From Enterobacter kobei (GTDB taxonomy: Bacteria; Pseudomonadota; Gammaproteobacteria; Enterobacterales; Enterobacteriaceae), in assembly GCF_018323985.1 (NCBI RefSeq), contig NZ_AP024590.1, positions 2,790,001 through 2,854,000 of the forward strand: 64,000 nucleotides of DNA. The letters are read 5' to 3'. Positions 32,640-40,198 of the stretch are shown here, piece after piece. Position numbers and translations under genes: made by a program. Each line of letters opens with the position of its first letter. The first letter of the stretch is position 1. The notes below the pieces were generated by a model that was not told the DNA's origin, made no database searches, and was given only the letters and a program-made list of their open reading frames with translations.

Positions 32640-32667
32640 AATAATTAACGCATTCATGTTAATTATT
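32640..32667. promoter_or_regulatory. Inverted repeat upstream of bssS
   Basis: AATAATTAAC and GTTAATTATT are perfect 10-bp inverted arms separated by 8 bp, 80 bp upstream of the bssS ATG. The form is that of a dimeric regulator operator. I cannot name the regulator. Confidence 0.45.
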
Positions 32668-32746
32668 GATATACTTAACTTGCTTCAGAAAAACACGCAT
32701 TGAACCTCAAGAATCGTTGTATTCACGCACGCATTAGGGGGTTGAA

Positions 32747-33001
32747 ATGGTTAAAAATAATGAAGTCATTCAAACTCATCCGCTTGTTGGGTGGGACATC
32801 AGCACCGTCGACAGCTACGATGCCATGATGCTGCGTTTGCACTACCAGACCCCAAGCCAGCCCGACCGTGATGACACTGAGGTCGGACAGACACTATGGC
32901 TTACCACTGAAGTTGCCCGTCAGTTTATTTCGATTCTGGAAGCAGGGATCGCCAAAATCGAATCCGGCGACTTTCAGGCGGACGAGTATCGCCGACACTA
33001 G
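32747..33001 (+). CDS. bssS: Biofilm regulator BssS
   Basis: This is an 84-residue protein almost identical to E. coli BssS (YceP): VIQTHPLVGWDISTVDSYDA and FISILEAGIAKIESGDF. In E. coli it affects biofilm formation through indole and AI-2 signalling; its biochemical activity is unknown. It is a single gene with a long AT-rich upstream region. Confidence 0.93.
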   Translation: MVKNNEVIQTHPLVGWDISTVDSYDAMMLRLHYQTPSQPDRDDTEVGQTLWLTTEVARQFISILEAGIAKIESGDFQADEYRRH

Positions 33002-33023
33002 AACATGCGTATCTTTTGTCCTA

Positions 33024-33054
33024 CAGGCACCCTCAGGGGTGCCTGATTTGTTTC
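33024..33054 (+). terminator. bssS terminator
   Basis: CAGGCACCC / GGGTGCCTG forms a strong stem 22 bp past the stop; the T-run is interrupted (ATTTGTTT). Confidence 0.6.
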
Positions 33055-33118
33055 TGCGCTTGTATATCGCATAGAGGTTATTTACTCTGCCGGGTGAAGA
33101 ATTTGCCAGGAGAGCGTA

Positions 33119-34240
33119 ATGAAATATGACCTGATCATCGTCGGCAGTGGCTCGGTGGGAGCCGCCGCAGGCTACTATGCCACGCGCGCCGGGCTGAACG
33201 TCCTGATGACCGATGCCTGGCTGCCGCCCCATCAGCATGGCAGCCACCACGGTGATACCCGACTGATTCGCCACGCCTACGGCGAGGGGGAAAAATATGT
33301 TCCCCTGGTGCTGCGCGCACAATCCCTGTGGGATGCGCTGGCCGCTGACAGTGGAGAAGCGGTCTTTGAGCGCACCGGCGTGATTAATCTTGGTCCTGCG
33401 GATTCCGCTTTCCTTGCCAATGTCGCCCAAAGCGCCCGTGAATTTAACCTCGAGGTTGAACGCCTTGATGCCGATGCGCTGATGGCCCGCTGGCCGGAGA
33501 TCCGCGTGCCGGAGGGCTATATCGGCCTGTTTGAATCACAGTCAGGCTTGCTCAGAAGTGAACTGGCAGTCAAAACCTGGATCCGCCTCGCCCGTGAAGC
33601 GGGCTGCGCGCAGCTGTTTAACTGCCCGGTCACCGCCATACATCATCATGATGACGGCGTGACCATTGATACCGCCGACGGTCAGTACAGCGGCGCAAAA
33701 CTGCTGGTCAGCGCCGGTACCTGGGTGACCCGTCTGCTCCCGTCCCTGCCGGTGCAACCGGTACGTAAGATCTTCGCCTGGTATCAGGCCGATGGCCGTT
33801 ACAGCGCCAAAAATAATTTCCCGGCCTTTACCGGCGAAATGCCATCTGGCGAGCAGTTTTACGGCTTCCCGGCCGAGAATGACGAACTGAAGATCGGCAA
33901 GCATAACGGTGGACAGATTATCGCCACGGAAGAAGAGCGCACCCCGTTTGGCAGCGTCGCCACCGATGGCTCTGAAGCCTTTCCTTTCCTGCGTCAGTTC
34001 CTGCCTGGCATTGGCTGCTGCCTGCATGGCGCAGCCTGTACCTATGATAATTCCCCGGACGAGGACTTTATCATCGACACGCTGCCAGGCCATGACAACA
34101 CGCTGCTGATCAGCGGCCTGAGCGGACACGGCTTTAAGTTCGCCCCGGTACTGGGCGAGATCGCCGCCCAGTTCGCGGCAGACAAGACATCGTCGTTTGA
34201 TCTGACGCCTTTCGCGTTAAGCCGCTTCGACAAAAGGTAA
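33119..34240 (+). CDS. solA: N-methyl-L-tryptophan oxidase SolA
   Basis: SolA is a monomeric-sarcosine-oxidase family flavoenzyme that demethylates N-methyl-L-tryptophan oxidatively. The 373 residues begin with a FAD-binding motif (IIVGSGSVGAAAGYYATRAG). The covalent FAD cysteine lies in GAACTYDNSPDEDF near residue 308, and ISGLSGHGFKFAPVLGE is the C-terminal FAD contact. It stands alone between bssS and yceO. Confidence 0.93.
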   Translation: MKYDLIIVGSGSVGAAAGYYATRAGLNVLMTDAWLPPHQHGSHHGDTRLIRHAYGEGEKYVPLVLRAQSLWDALAADSGEAVFERTGVINLGPADSAFLANVAQSAREFNLEVERLDADALMARWPEIRVPEGYIGLFESQSGLLRSELAVKTWIRLAREAGCAQLFNCPVTAIHHHDDGVTIDTADGQYSGAKLLVSAGTWVTRLLPSLPVQPVRKIFAWYQADGRYSAKNNFPAFTGEMPSGEQFYGFPAENDELKIGKHNGGQIIATEEERTPFGSVATDGSEAFPFLRQFLPGIGCCLHGAACTYDNSPDEDFIIDTLPGHDNTLLISGLSGHGFKFAPVLGEIAAQFAADKTSSFDLTPFALSRFDKR

Positions 34241-34245
34241 ACCAT

Positions 34246-34270
34246 ACAGGCCCGCTCAGGTGGGCCTGTT
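34246..34270 (+). terminator. solA terminator-like hairpin
   Basis: ACAGGCCCGC / GTGGGCCTGT (one G-T pair) with a TCAG loop lies 5 bp past solA. The downstream T-run is short. Confidence 0.55.
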
Positions 34271-34296
34271 CTGCTTATTCGACCGCAGGGAACGCT

Positions 34297-34413
34297 ATGC
34301 GTCGGTTATTTGAATTTTTCATGAATAATATTCGCGAGCATTTTATGCTCTATATCGCTTTCTGGCTGCTGCTGGGCGTGCTGGATATTATCTATCTCTT
34401 TTTCCTGGATTAA
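34297..34413 (+). CDS. yceO: Small membrane protein YceO
   Basis: A 38-codon frame encodes MRRLFEFFMNNIREHFMLYI followed by AFWLLLGVLDIIYLFFLD. One membrane segment spans most of the C-terminal half. It resembles E. coli YceO (NNIREH...LYL...LDIIY), which lies in the same place between solA and yceJ. The role is unknown; in E. coli it has been tied to biofilm phenotypes. Confidence 0.75.
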   Translation: MRRLFEFFMNNIREHFMLYIAFWLLLGVLDIIYLFFLD

Positions 34414-34479
34414 AAACCTCTGACAAAAATTGACAATTCCTGAAGATCAGCGCTTTTCTGCACAGTATTTTTGAATGAA

Positions 34480-34496
34480 GGTTATAACTTATAACC
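34480..34496. promoter_or_regulatory. 17-bp perfect palindrome in the yceO-yceJ gap
   Basis: GGTTATAACTTATAACC is an 8-1-8 perfect inverted repeat in an otherwise AT-rich 269-bp gap, 187 bp before yceJ. The form suggests a dimeric repressor site (MarR/TetR-like), but no regulator is adjacent. Confidence 0.45.
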
Positions 34497-34682
34497 CCAC
34501 GCTATCACAGCATTGCTGTCTGATGACGTCATTTACTACGAAACCTTTGAACGCCTTCCACCTGTCTTCGACAACAAAACTGAACAAGTAAAAATATTGT
34601 TTATTTTTGTTATTTATAAGTTGCAATATTATTTTCGCCACGCCATTTTACCTTCACCTTGTTAATTAAAACGGACATTTAT

Positions 34683-35252
34683 ATGCAATGGCGTAATTCT
34701 CCCCGCCGTTATGGCGTGCTGTCGATGGCCCTCCACTGGCTGATGGCACTGGTGGTTTACGGGATGTTTGCCCTTGGGTTGTGGATGGTGACGCTGAGCT
34801 ATTATGACGGCTGGTATCACCAGGCACCTGAACTGCATAAAAGCATCGGCATTCTGCTGATGATGGGACTGGTGATCCGTCTGCTCTGGCGCTGGATCTC
34901 CCCGCTGCCTGCGGCATTGAAATCCTGGTCCCGCACCACCCGTCTCGCCGCTGTTGCCGGGCATGTCGCCCTGTACAGCCTGCTGTTCGCCATTGTCTTC
35001 AGTGGCTATCTGATTTCCACCGCCGACGGCAAGCCCATTAGCGTCTTTGGCTGGTTCGACATCCCCGCCACCTTTGCCGACGCGGGCGTACAGGCCGACC
35101 TGGCAGGTGAGATCCATTTATGGCTGGCCTGGAGCGTGGTGATCCTCTCCGCGCTGCATGCGCTTGCCGCCCTGAAACACCACTTTATTGATAAAGATGA
35201 CACCCTTAAGCGCATGCTGGGTAAATCATCCCCTGACTCTGGAGCACAATGA
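34683..35252 (+). CDS. yceJ: Cytochrome b561 family protein YceJ
   Basis: This is a 189-residue inner-membrane di-heme cytochrome b561 homologue with four hydrophobic segments. Histidines sit in membrane contexts (ALHWLMAL, PELHKSIGILL, VAGHVALYS, ALHALAALKHHF). ATG 34683 gives MQWRNSPRRYGVLSMALHWL; an ATG 24 bp upstream is also open. It overlaps the start of yceI, so the pair is one operon. Confidence 0.92.
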   Translation: MQWRNSPRRYGVLSMALHWLMALVVYGMFALGLWMVTLSYYDGWYHQAPELHKSIGILLMMGLVIRLLWRWISPLPAALKSWSRTTRLAAVAGHVALYSLLFAIVFSGYLISTADGKPISVFGWFDIPATFADAGVQADLAGEIHLWLAWSVVILSALHALAALKHHFIDKDDTLKRMLGKSSPDSGAQ

Positions 35253-35827
35253 TGAAGAAAAGCCTTACCGCCCTGGCCCTGAGCGCCCTGCTGTTCACCA
35301 CGGGTTCTGCCGTAGCCGCAGACTATAAAATTGATAAAGAGGGCCAGCACGCCTTCGTTAACTTCCGTATTCAGCATCTGGGTTACAGCTGGCTGTACGG
35401 TACGTTCAAAGACTTCGATGGTACCTTTACTTTCGATGAGAAAAACCCGGCGGCAGATAAAGTCAACGTCACCATCAACACCAACAGCGTGGATACCAAT
35501 CATGCCGAGCGTGATAAGCACCTGCGCAGCGCGGAGTTCCTGAACGTCGCGAAATTCCCGCAGGCGACTTTCGCCTCGACTGCCGTGAAGAAAGACGGGG
35601 ATGCACTGGATATTACCGGTGATTTGACGCTCAATGGCGTAACTAAACCGGTTACGCTGAAAGCGAAGCTGATTGGTCAGGGTGACGATCCGTGGGGCGG
35701 CGTGCGCGCAGGCTTTGAAGCGGAAGGTAAAATCAAGCTGAAAGATTACAACATCACTACCGATCTCGGTCCGGCGTCTCAGGATGTGGATCTGATTATT
35801 TCGGTGGAAGGTGTGCGTAAGAAGTAA
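35252..35827 (+). CDS. yceI: Periplasmic lipid-binding-like protein YceI
   Basis: YceI is a secreted lipocalin-like protein that binds polyisoprenoids in homologues and is induced by base in E. coli. It has a Sec signal peptide (MKKSLTALALSALLFTTGSA, cleaved before ADYKID) and 191 residues. Two adjacent ATGs exist (35249 and 35252); the second has better spacing (7 nt) from GGAG. The yceJ stop overlaps this start, indicating coupling. Confidence 0.93.
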   Translation: MKKSLTALALSALLFTTGSAVAADYKIDKEGQHAFVNFRIQHLGYSWLYGTFKDFDGTFTFDEKNPAADKVNVTINTNSVDTNHAERDKHLRSAEFLNVAKFPQATFASTAVKKDGDALDITGDLTLNGVTKPVTLKAKLIGQGDDPWGGVRAGFEAEGKIKLKDYNITTDLGPASQDVDLIISVEGVRKK

Positions 35828-35834
35828 TGCGCTA

Positions 35835-35865
35835 CTGCCGGGTGCGCACCTGCGTCACCCGGCAG
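35835..35865. repeat. REP-like hairpin between yceI and trhO
   Basis: CTGCCGGGTG / CACCCGGCAG forms a perfect 10-bp stem around an 11-base loop, in the gap between convergent genes. Similar GCCGGGTG...CACCCGGC units occur at 38078-38104. This fits an enterobacterial REP/PU element. It may also act as a terminator. Confidence 0.55.
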
Positions 35866-35871
35866 ATTGCC

Positions 35872-36921
35872 TTATTCGGGATCGGGGATCCCAAGCGTGG
35901 TATTGAGACGACCACGTGATTTATTAAAGATCTTATTACCGTTTTCACGTCCTGCCCGACGGCGACGTTGCTCTTCTTCCGGCAGCGCCCGCTCCTCCTG
36001 ACACAGCACACTGCAACAGCCGCTGAACTTCTCGGCACAGGCTGGACACTGAATAAACAGCAGATGACAGCCGTCATTCAGACAGTTGGTATGGTTGTCG
36101 CACGGCGTGCCGCACTGGTGGCAGTGGGCGATCACATCGTCAGAAATCCGCTCGCCCATCCGCTCATCGAAAACAAAGTTTTTACCGATAAAACGTACCG
36201 GCAGCCCCTGTTCGCGGGCGCGACGGGCGTACTCAATAATACCGCCTTCAATGTGCCACACTTTGTTGAAACCGTTATGTTTCATCCAGGCGCTGGCTTT
36301 TTCACAGCGAATACCACCGGTGCAGTACATGACAATTTTCTTGTCTTTATGCTCCTGCATCATTTCGACGGCTTTTGGCAGCTGCTCACGGAAGGTATCC
36401 GCCGGGATCTCCAGCGCGTCTTCAAAATGCCCCACTTCGTATTCGTAATGGTTACGCATATCAATGAACACCGCGTCGGGATCGTCCAGCATGGCGTTGA
36501 CTTCCGCCGCCTTCAGATAATCGCCCACGTTGCTGGCGTCAAAGGTTTCATCTTCAATACCGTCGGCGACGATACGGTCGCGCACTTTCATGCGCAGTAC
36601 CCAGAAGGATTTTCCATCATCGTCCAGCGCCACGTTCAGGCGCAGGCCGTCCAGTGCCGGGTCGAAGGCGTAAAGACAATCACGCAGCGCCTCAAATTGA
36701 CTTTGTGGCACGCTGATTTGCGCATTGATACCTTCATGTGCTAAATAAATGCGCCCGAAAACATTAAGCGCCGTTAATGCCTGATAAAGCGCATCGCGCG
36801 TCGCTTTCGGATCGTGGATAGTGAAATACTTATAGAATGAGACCGTGGTGCGCGGCTCGGCTTCCGCCAGCATACGCGCCTTCAGTTCCTCATTCGAAAT
36901 GCGGTTGTGTAACACTGGCAT
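35872..36921 (-). CDS. trhO: tRNA uridine(34) hydroxylase TrhO (YceA)
   Basis: TrhO makes 5-hydroxyuridine at wobble position 34 of tRNAs in an oxygen-dependent reaction. ATG 36921 starts MPVLHNRISNEELKARMLAE. The rhodanese domain carries the catalytic Cys in MYCTGGIRCEKAS (near 179), and a Cys-rich C-terminal segment (HCHQCGTPCDNHTNC...) probably binds metal. It has 349 residues. It is convergent with yceI and divergent from lpxL. Confidence 0.93.
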   Translation of the reverse strand: MPVLHNRISNEELKARMLAEAEPRTTVSFYKYFTIHDPKATRDALYQALTALNVFGRIYLAHEGINAQISVPQSQFEALRDCLYAFDPALDGLRLNVALDDDGKSFWVLRMKVRDRIVADGIEDETFDASNVGDYLKAAEVNAMLDDPDAVFIDMRNHYEYEVGHFEDALEIPADTFREQLPKAVEMMQEHKDKKIVMYCTGGIRCEKASAWMKHNGFNKVWHIEGGIIEYARRAREQGLPVRFIGKNFVFDERMGERISDDVIAHCHQCGTPCDNHTNCLNDGCHLLFIQCPACAEKFSGCCSVLCQEERALPEEEQRRRRAGRENGNKIFNKSRGRLNTTLGIPDPE

Positions 36922-37143
36922 GGTGTACTTTTCCTGCAATCATAAGAGATGGATGAAAAACGGGCAGCATCATATAGCAATTACTGTTAATTTACATCCA
37001 TACATTTTGCGCTACATTTCACTCATCAGAAAAAATACCAGACCATGACGTTCTGGAAAGGACGTATTTTCCGGCATGAATGTCGGTGAATTTCTCTTAG
37101 TGCGAAGGCATTAACGCACAACTTGTCGAATCACAGGAATGAC

Positions 37144-38064
37144 ATGACACATCTACCTAAATTTTCCACCGCCCTACTCCATCCTCGCTACTGGTTAACC
37201 TGGTTTGGTATTGGCTTGCTGTGGCTGCTGGTACAACTTCCGTACCCGGTGATTTATCGAATGGGCATGGGGCTGGGTCATCTGGCGCTGCGCGTGATGA
37301 AGCGTCGTGTGCATGTTGCTACCCGTAATCTGGAGCTGTGCTTCCCGGAAATGAGTCCAGCGGCGCGCCATGAACAGGTGGTGAAGAATTTTGAGTCAGT
37401 CGGCATGGGGCTGTTCGAAACCGGCATGGCCTGGTTCTGGTCGGACAAACGTATTGCTCGCTGGGCGGACATCATCAATTTTGAGCCGGTGTACGAGCTG
37501 CAACGCCAGAAACGCGGCATTTTGCTGATCGGCGTACATTTTTTGACCCTCGAACTGGGCGCGCGCATGTTTGGTATGCAGACGCCGGGGATTGGCGTTT
37601 ATCGCCCGAACGACAACCCGGTGATCGACCTGCTGCAAACCTGGGGACGCCTGCGTTCCAATAAAACCATGCTCGACCGCAAAGATTTGAAAGGCATGGT
37701 GCGGGCATTGAAAAACGGCGAAGTGGTCTGGTACGCACCGGATCATGACTACGGCCCGCGCGCCAGCGTGTTTGTGCCCTTTTTCGCCGTAGAGCAGGCG
37801 GCAACGACCTCCGGCACCTGGATGCTGGCGCGCATGTCCAATGCCAGTATCGTGCCTTTCGTACCGCGCCGTAAGCCTGACGGTAAAGGTTATGAGCTGG
37901 TGATGCTGGATCCGCAAAACGATCCTCCGCTCGATGACGCCGAGACCACTGCCGCCTGGATGAACGGCGTGATCGAAAAATGCATCATGATGGCTCCGGA
38001 CCAGTACATGTGGCTGCACCGCCGCTTCAAGACCCGCCCGGAAGGCGTCCCTTCGCGTTATTAA
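37144..38064 (+). CDS. lpxL: Lipid A lauroyltransferase LpxL (HtrB)
   Basis: LpxL adds laurate to Kdo2-lipid IVA at the inner membrane. ATG 37144, 7 nt after AGGA, gives MTHLPKFSTALLHPRYWLTW and 306 residues, as in E. coli; a 21-bp extension upstream is open but not homologous. One N-terminal membrane segment is followed by the HX4E acyltransferase motif in GVHFLTLELGARM and by GIGVYRPNDNPVID. Confidence 0.95.
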   Translation: MTHLPKFSTALLHPRYWLTWFGIGLLWLLVQLPYPVIYRMGMGLGHLALRVMKRRVHVATRNLELCFPEMSPAARHEQVVKNFESVGMGLFETGMAWFWSDKRIARWADIINFEPVYELQRQKRGILLIGVHFLTLELGARMFGMQTPGIGVYRPNDNPVIDLLQTWGRLRSNKTMLDRKDLKGMVRALKNGEVVWYAPDHDYGPRASVFVPFFAVEQAATTSGTWMLARMSNASIVPFVPRRKPDGKGYELVMLDPQNDPPLDDAETTAAWMNGVIEKCIMMAPDQYMWLHRRFKTRPEGVPSRY

Positions 38065-38077
38065 CACTCATCACCAG

Positions 38078-38104
38078 GCCGGGTAAGCGACAATGCCACC
38101 CGGC
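38078..38104. repeat. REP-like element between lpxL and mdtG
   Basis: GCCGGGTAAGCGACAATGCC with ACCCGGC after it has the GCCGGGT / ACCCGGC arms and the AAGCGxxA core typical of REP units in Enterobacter/Klebsiella-type genomes. Confidence 0.6.
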
Positions 38105-38214
38105 ATCTTCCCCCTTTAAGCTTTAAGCGCTCTCCGGTTTGCGGCTCTCTTTCGGCAGGCGTATGATTAGCAGGCTTACTATTTAAACCTGTTAACGCCT
38201 GCAACCGGACGGTT

Positions 38215-39435
38215 ATGTCACCCTCAGCAACGCCTCTCAACTGGAAACGGAATCTTGCCATTGCCTGGATCGGCTGTTTTCTCACTGGCGCTGCCTTCAG
38301 CCTGGTGATGCCTTTTCTGCCACTTTACATTGAGCAACTGGGCGTCAGCGGCCACAGCGCGCTCAATATCTGGTCCGGCCTGGTATTCAGCATTACCTTT
38401 CTGTTCTCGGCCATTGCCTCGCCGTTGTGGGGAGGACTTGCGGATCGCAAAGGCCGCAAACTGATGCTGCTACGCTCAGCGCTCGGTATGGCGATTGTGA
38501 TGATGCTGATGGGTCTGGCGCAGAATATCTGGCACCTGCTCATATTGCGTGCCTGTCTTGGCCTGCTGGGCGGTTTTATTCCTAATGCCAATGCGCTGAT
38601 CGCCACACAAATGCCGCGCAATAAAAGCGGCTGGGCGCTGGGTACGCTGTCAACGGGCGGCGTGAGCGGCGCGTTATTAGGCCCGCTGGCGGGTGGGTTG
38701 CTGGCGGACAGCTACGGCCTGCGACCGGTATTTTTCATTACCGCCGCCGTGCTGTTCATCTGCTTTTTACTCACCCTGTTCTGCATCCGCGAAAACTTTA
38801 CCCCGGTAACGAAGAAAGAGATGCTGCACGCCCGGGAAGTGATTGGCTCGCTGAAAAGCCCCAGACTGGTGCTGAGCCTGTTTATCACCACCTTAATCAT
38901 CCAGGTCGCCACCGGCTCCATTGCACCCATACTGACGCTCTACGTGCGCGATTTGGCGGGAGACGTCAGTAACATCGCTTTTATCAGCGGCATGATCGCC
39001 TCGGTACCTGGCGTGGCGGCCCTGTTAAGCGCGCCACGGCTGGGTAAACTGGGCGATCGCATTGGGCCGGAAAAAATTCTTATTGCCGCGCTGATGGTGT
39101 CGGTTTTGCTGCTGATCCCGATGGCCTTTGTGCAGACACCGTTGCAGCTGGGCGTGCTGCGTTTTCTGCTTGGCGCGGCAGACGGCGCGCTGCTGCCAGC
39201 GGTACAGACGCTGCTGGTGTATAACTCAACCAATCAGATTGCCGGGCGCATCTTCAGCTATAACCAGTCGTTCCGCGATATCGGCAACGTAACCGGGCCG
39301 CTTATCGGCGCGGCGGTTTCTGCCAGCTATGGGTTCCGCACGGTATTTTTCGTCACCGCATCGGTGGTGATGTTTAACGTGATCTACTCCTGGCTGAGTC
39401 TGCGGCGACGTCGCCGTGAAGCCACCGCGATGTGA
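38215..39435 (+). CDS. mdtG: MFS efflux transporter MdtG
   Basis: This is a 406-residue drug efflux MFS protein; in E. coli it confers fosfomycin and deoxycholate tolerance and is SoxS/MarA regulated. MFS motif A is GGLADRKGRKLML after TM2, with a repeat SAPRLGKLGDRIGPEKIL in the second half; there are 12 predicted membrane segments. I looked for a marbox upstream and could not confirm one. Confidence 0.93.
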   Translation: MSPSATPLNWKRNLAIAWIGCFLTGAAFSLVMPFLPLYIEQLGVSGHSALNIWSGLVFSITFLFSAIASPLWGGLADRKGRKLMLLRSALGMAIVMMLMGLAQNIWHLLILRACLGLLGGFIPNANALIATQMPRNKSGWALGTLSTGGVSGALLGPLAGGLLADSYGLRPVFFITAAVLFICFLLTLFCIRENFTPVTKKEMLHAREVIGSLKSPRLVLSLFITTLIIQVATGSIAPILTLYVRDLAGDVSNIAFISGMIASVPGVAALLSAPRLGKLGDRIGPEKILIAALMVSVLLLIPMAFVQTPLQLGVLRFLLGAADGALLPAVQTLLVYNSTNQIAGRIFSYNQSFRDIGNVTGPLIGAAVSASYGFRTVFFVTASVVMFNVIYSWLSLRRRRREATAM

Positions 39436-39525
39436 TGATGCTTAATTTTGCGTAATCACCCTTGCATCTTCTGATCTTCAACTATTCTTTCCCTGAACCT
39501 CACATCCAATTACAGGGAGAAGACA

Positions 39526-39900
39526 ATGACTATGTATGCCACGCTGGAAGAAGCCATTGATGCTGCGCGTGAAGAATTTCTGGCGGCGAATCCGGAACTG
39601 GATGAAGAAAACGCAAGTGTGGAGCAGTTTAATATCCAGAAGTACGTGCTACAGGATGGCGAGATCATGTGGCAGGCCGAGTTTTTAGCAGAAGAGAGCG
39701 ACGACGGCGAATGTATGCCGATGCTGACGGGCGAAGCTGCGCAAAGCGTGTTTGACCGTGATTTCGATGAAATCGAGATCCGCCAGGAGTGGCTGGAAGA
39801 AAACACCCTGCATGAATGGGATGAGGGTGAATATCAGCTCGAACCGCCGCTGGATACCGAAGAAGGCCGTGCGGCAGCCGACGAGTGGGATCAGCGCTAA
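39526..39900 (+). CDS. msyB: Acidic protein MsyB
   Basis: This is a very acidic 124-residue protein, almost identical to E. coli MsyB, a multicopy suppressor of secY and secA defects. The start is MTMYATLEEAIDAAREEFLA and the end DTEEGRAAADEWDQR. No enzymatic motif is visible. It abuts yceK tail to tail with no gap. Confidence 0.93.
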   Translation: MTMYATLEEAIDAAREEFLAANPELDEENASVEQFNIQKYVLQDGEIMWQAEFLAEESDDGECMPMLTGEAAQSVFDRDFDEIEIRQEWLEENTLHEWDEGEYQLEPPLDTEEGRAAADEWDQR

Positions 39901-40128
39901 TTATTCATAGGGGCCATGATGCGCGTCGAGCGGCAGCAACAGCGTATCGAACACCAGCGAGAACGGCAGATCGAGCACCGTAAGGTAGCGCCAGCCTGAA
40001 TCGCGCACATCCCATTGAACACCGGGATAGTACTGGTTACCGTGGCCCTGCCCCGGCAGGGTACGACTGATAATGCTGCCGCAACCGCTCAGCAACAGCG
40101 CCATCATGACGACAGCGAAAATTTTCAC
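39901..40128 (-). CDS. yceK: DUF1375 lipoprotein YceK
   Basis: This is a 75-residue lipoprotein with the lipobox LLLSGC (Cys16) after MKIFAVVMMA. Conserved DUF1375 residues include YPGVQWDVRD and the C-terminal LPFSLVFDTLLLPLD. The function is unknown. It lies downstream of opgGH on the same strand but is separated by a strong terminator. It ends exactly against msyB. Confidence 0.88.
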   Translation of the reverse strand: MKIFAVVMMALLLSGCGSIISRTLPGQGHGNQYYPGVQWDVRDSGWRYLTVLDLPFSLVFDTLLLPLDAHHGPYE

Positions 40129-40154
40129 GCCTCCCTCCTTAAATCCACTCAGAC

Positions 40155-40185
40155 AAAAAAATACCGGCCTGCTGGCCGGTATTTT
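40155..40185 (-). terminator. opgGH terminator
   Basis: AATACCGGCC / GGCCGGTATT is a perfect 10-bp stem with a TGCT loop. On the minus strand it is followed by six or more Ts, 14 bp after the opgH stop. Confidence 0.85.
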
Positions 40186-40198
40186 CGTTACGTTCTGC

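Larger units (their letters stand above)
32433..32746. other. dinI-bssS intergenic region
   Basis: This is a 314-bp gap with a dinI terminator (32500-32521) and then a strongly AT-rich stretch to the bssS start. It contains the 10-bp inverted repeat at 32640-32667. No reading frame or RNA gene was recognised here. Confidence 0.6.

Noticed and set aside
38105..38214. Possible marbox upstream of mdtG
   Set aside because: GCAGGCTTACTATTTAAAC has some resemblance, but the GCAC core and other required bases do not match.
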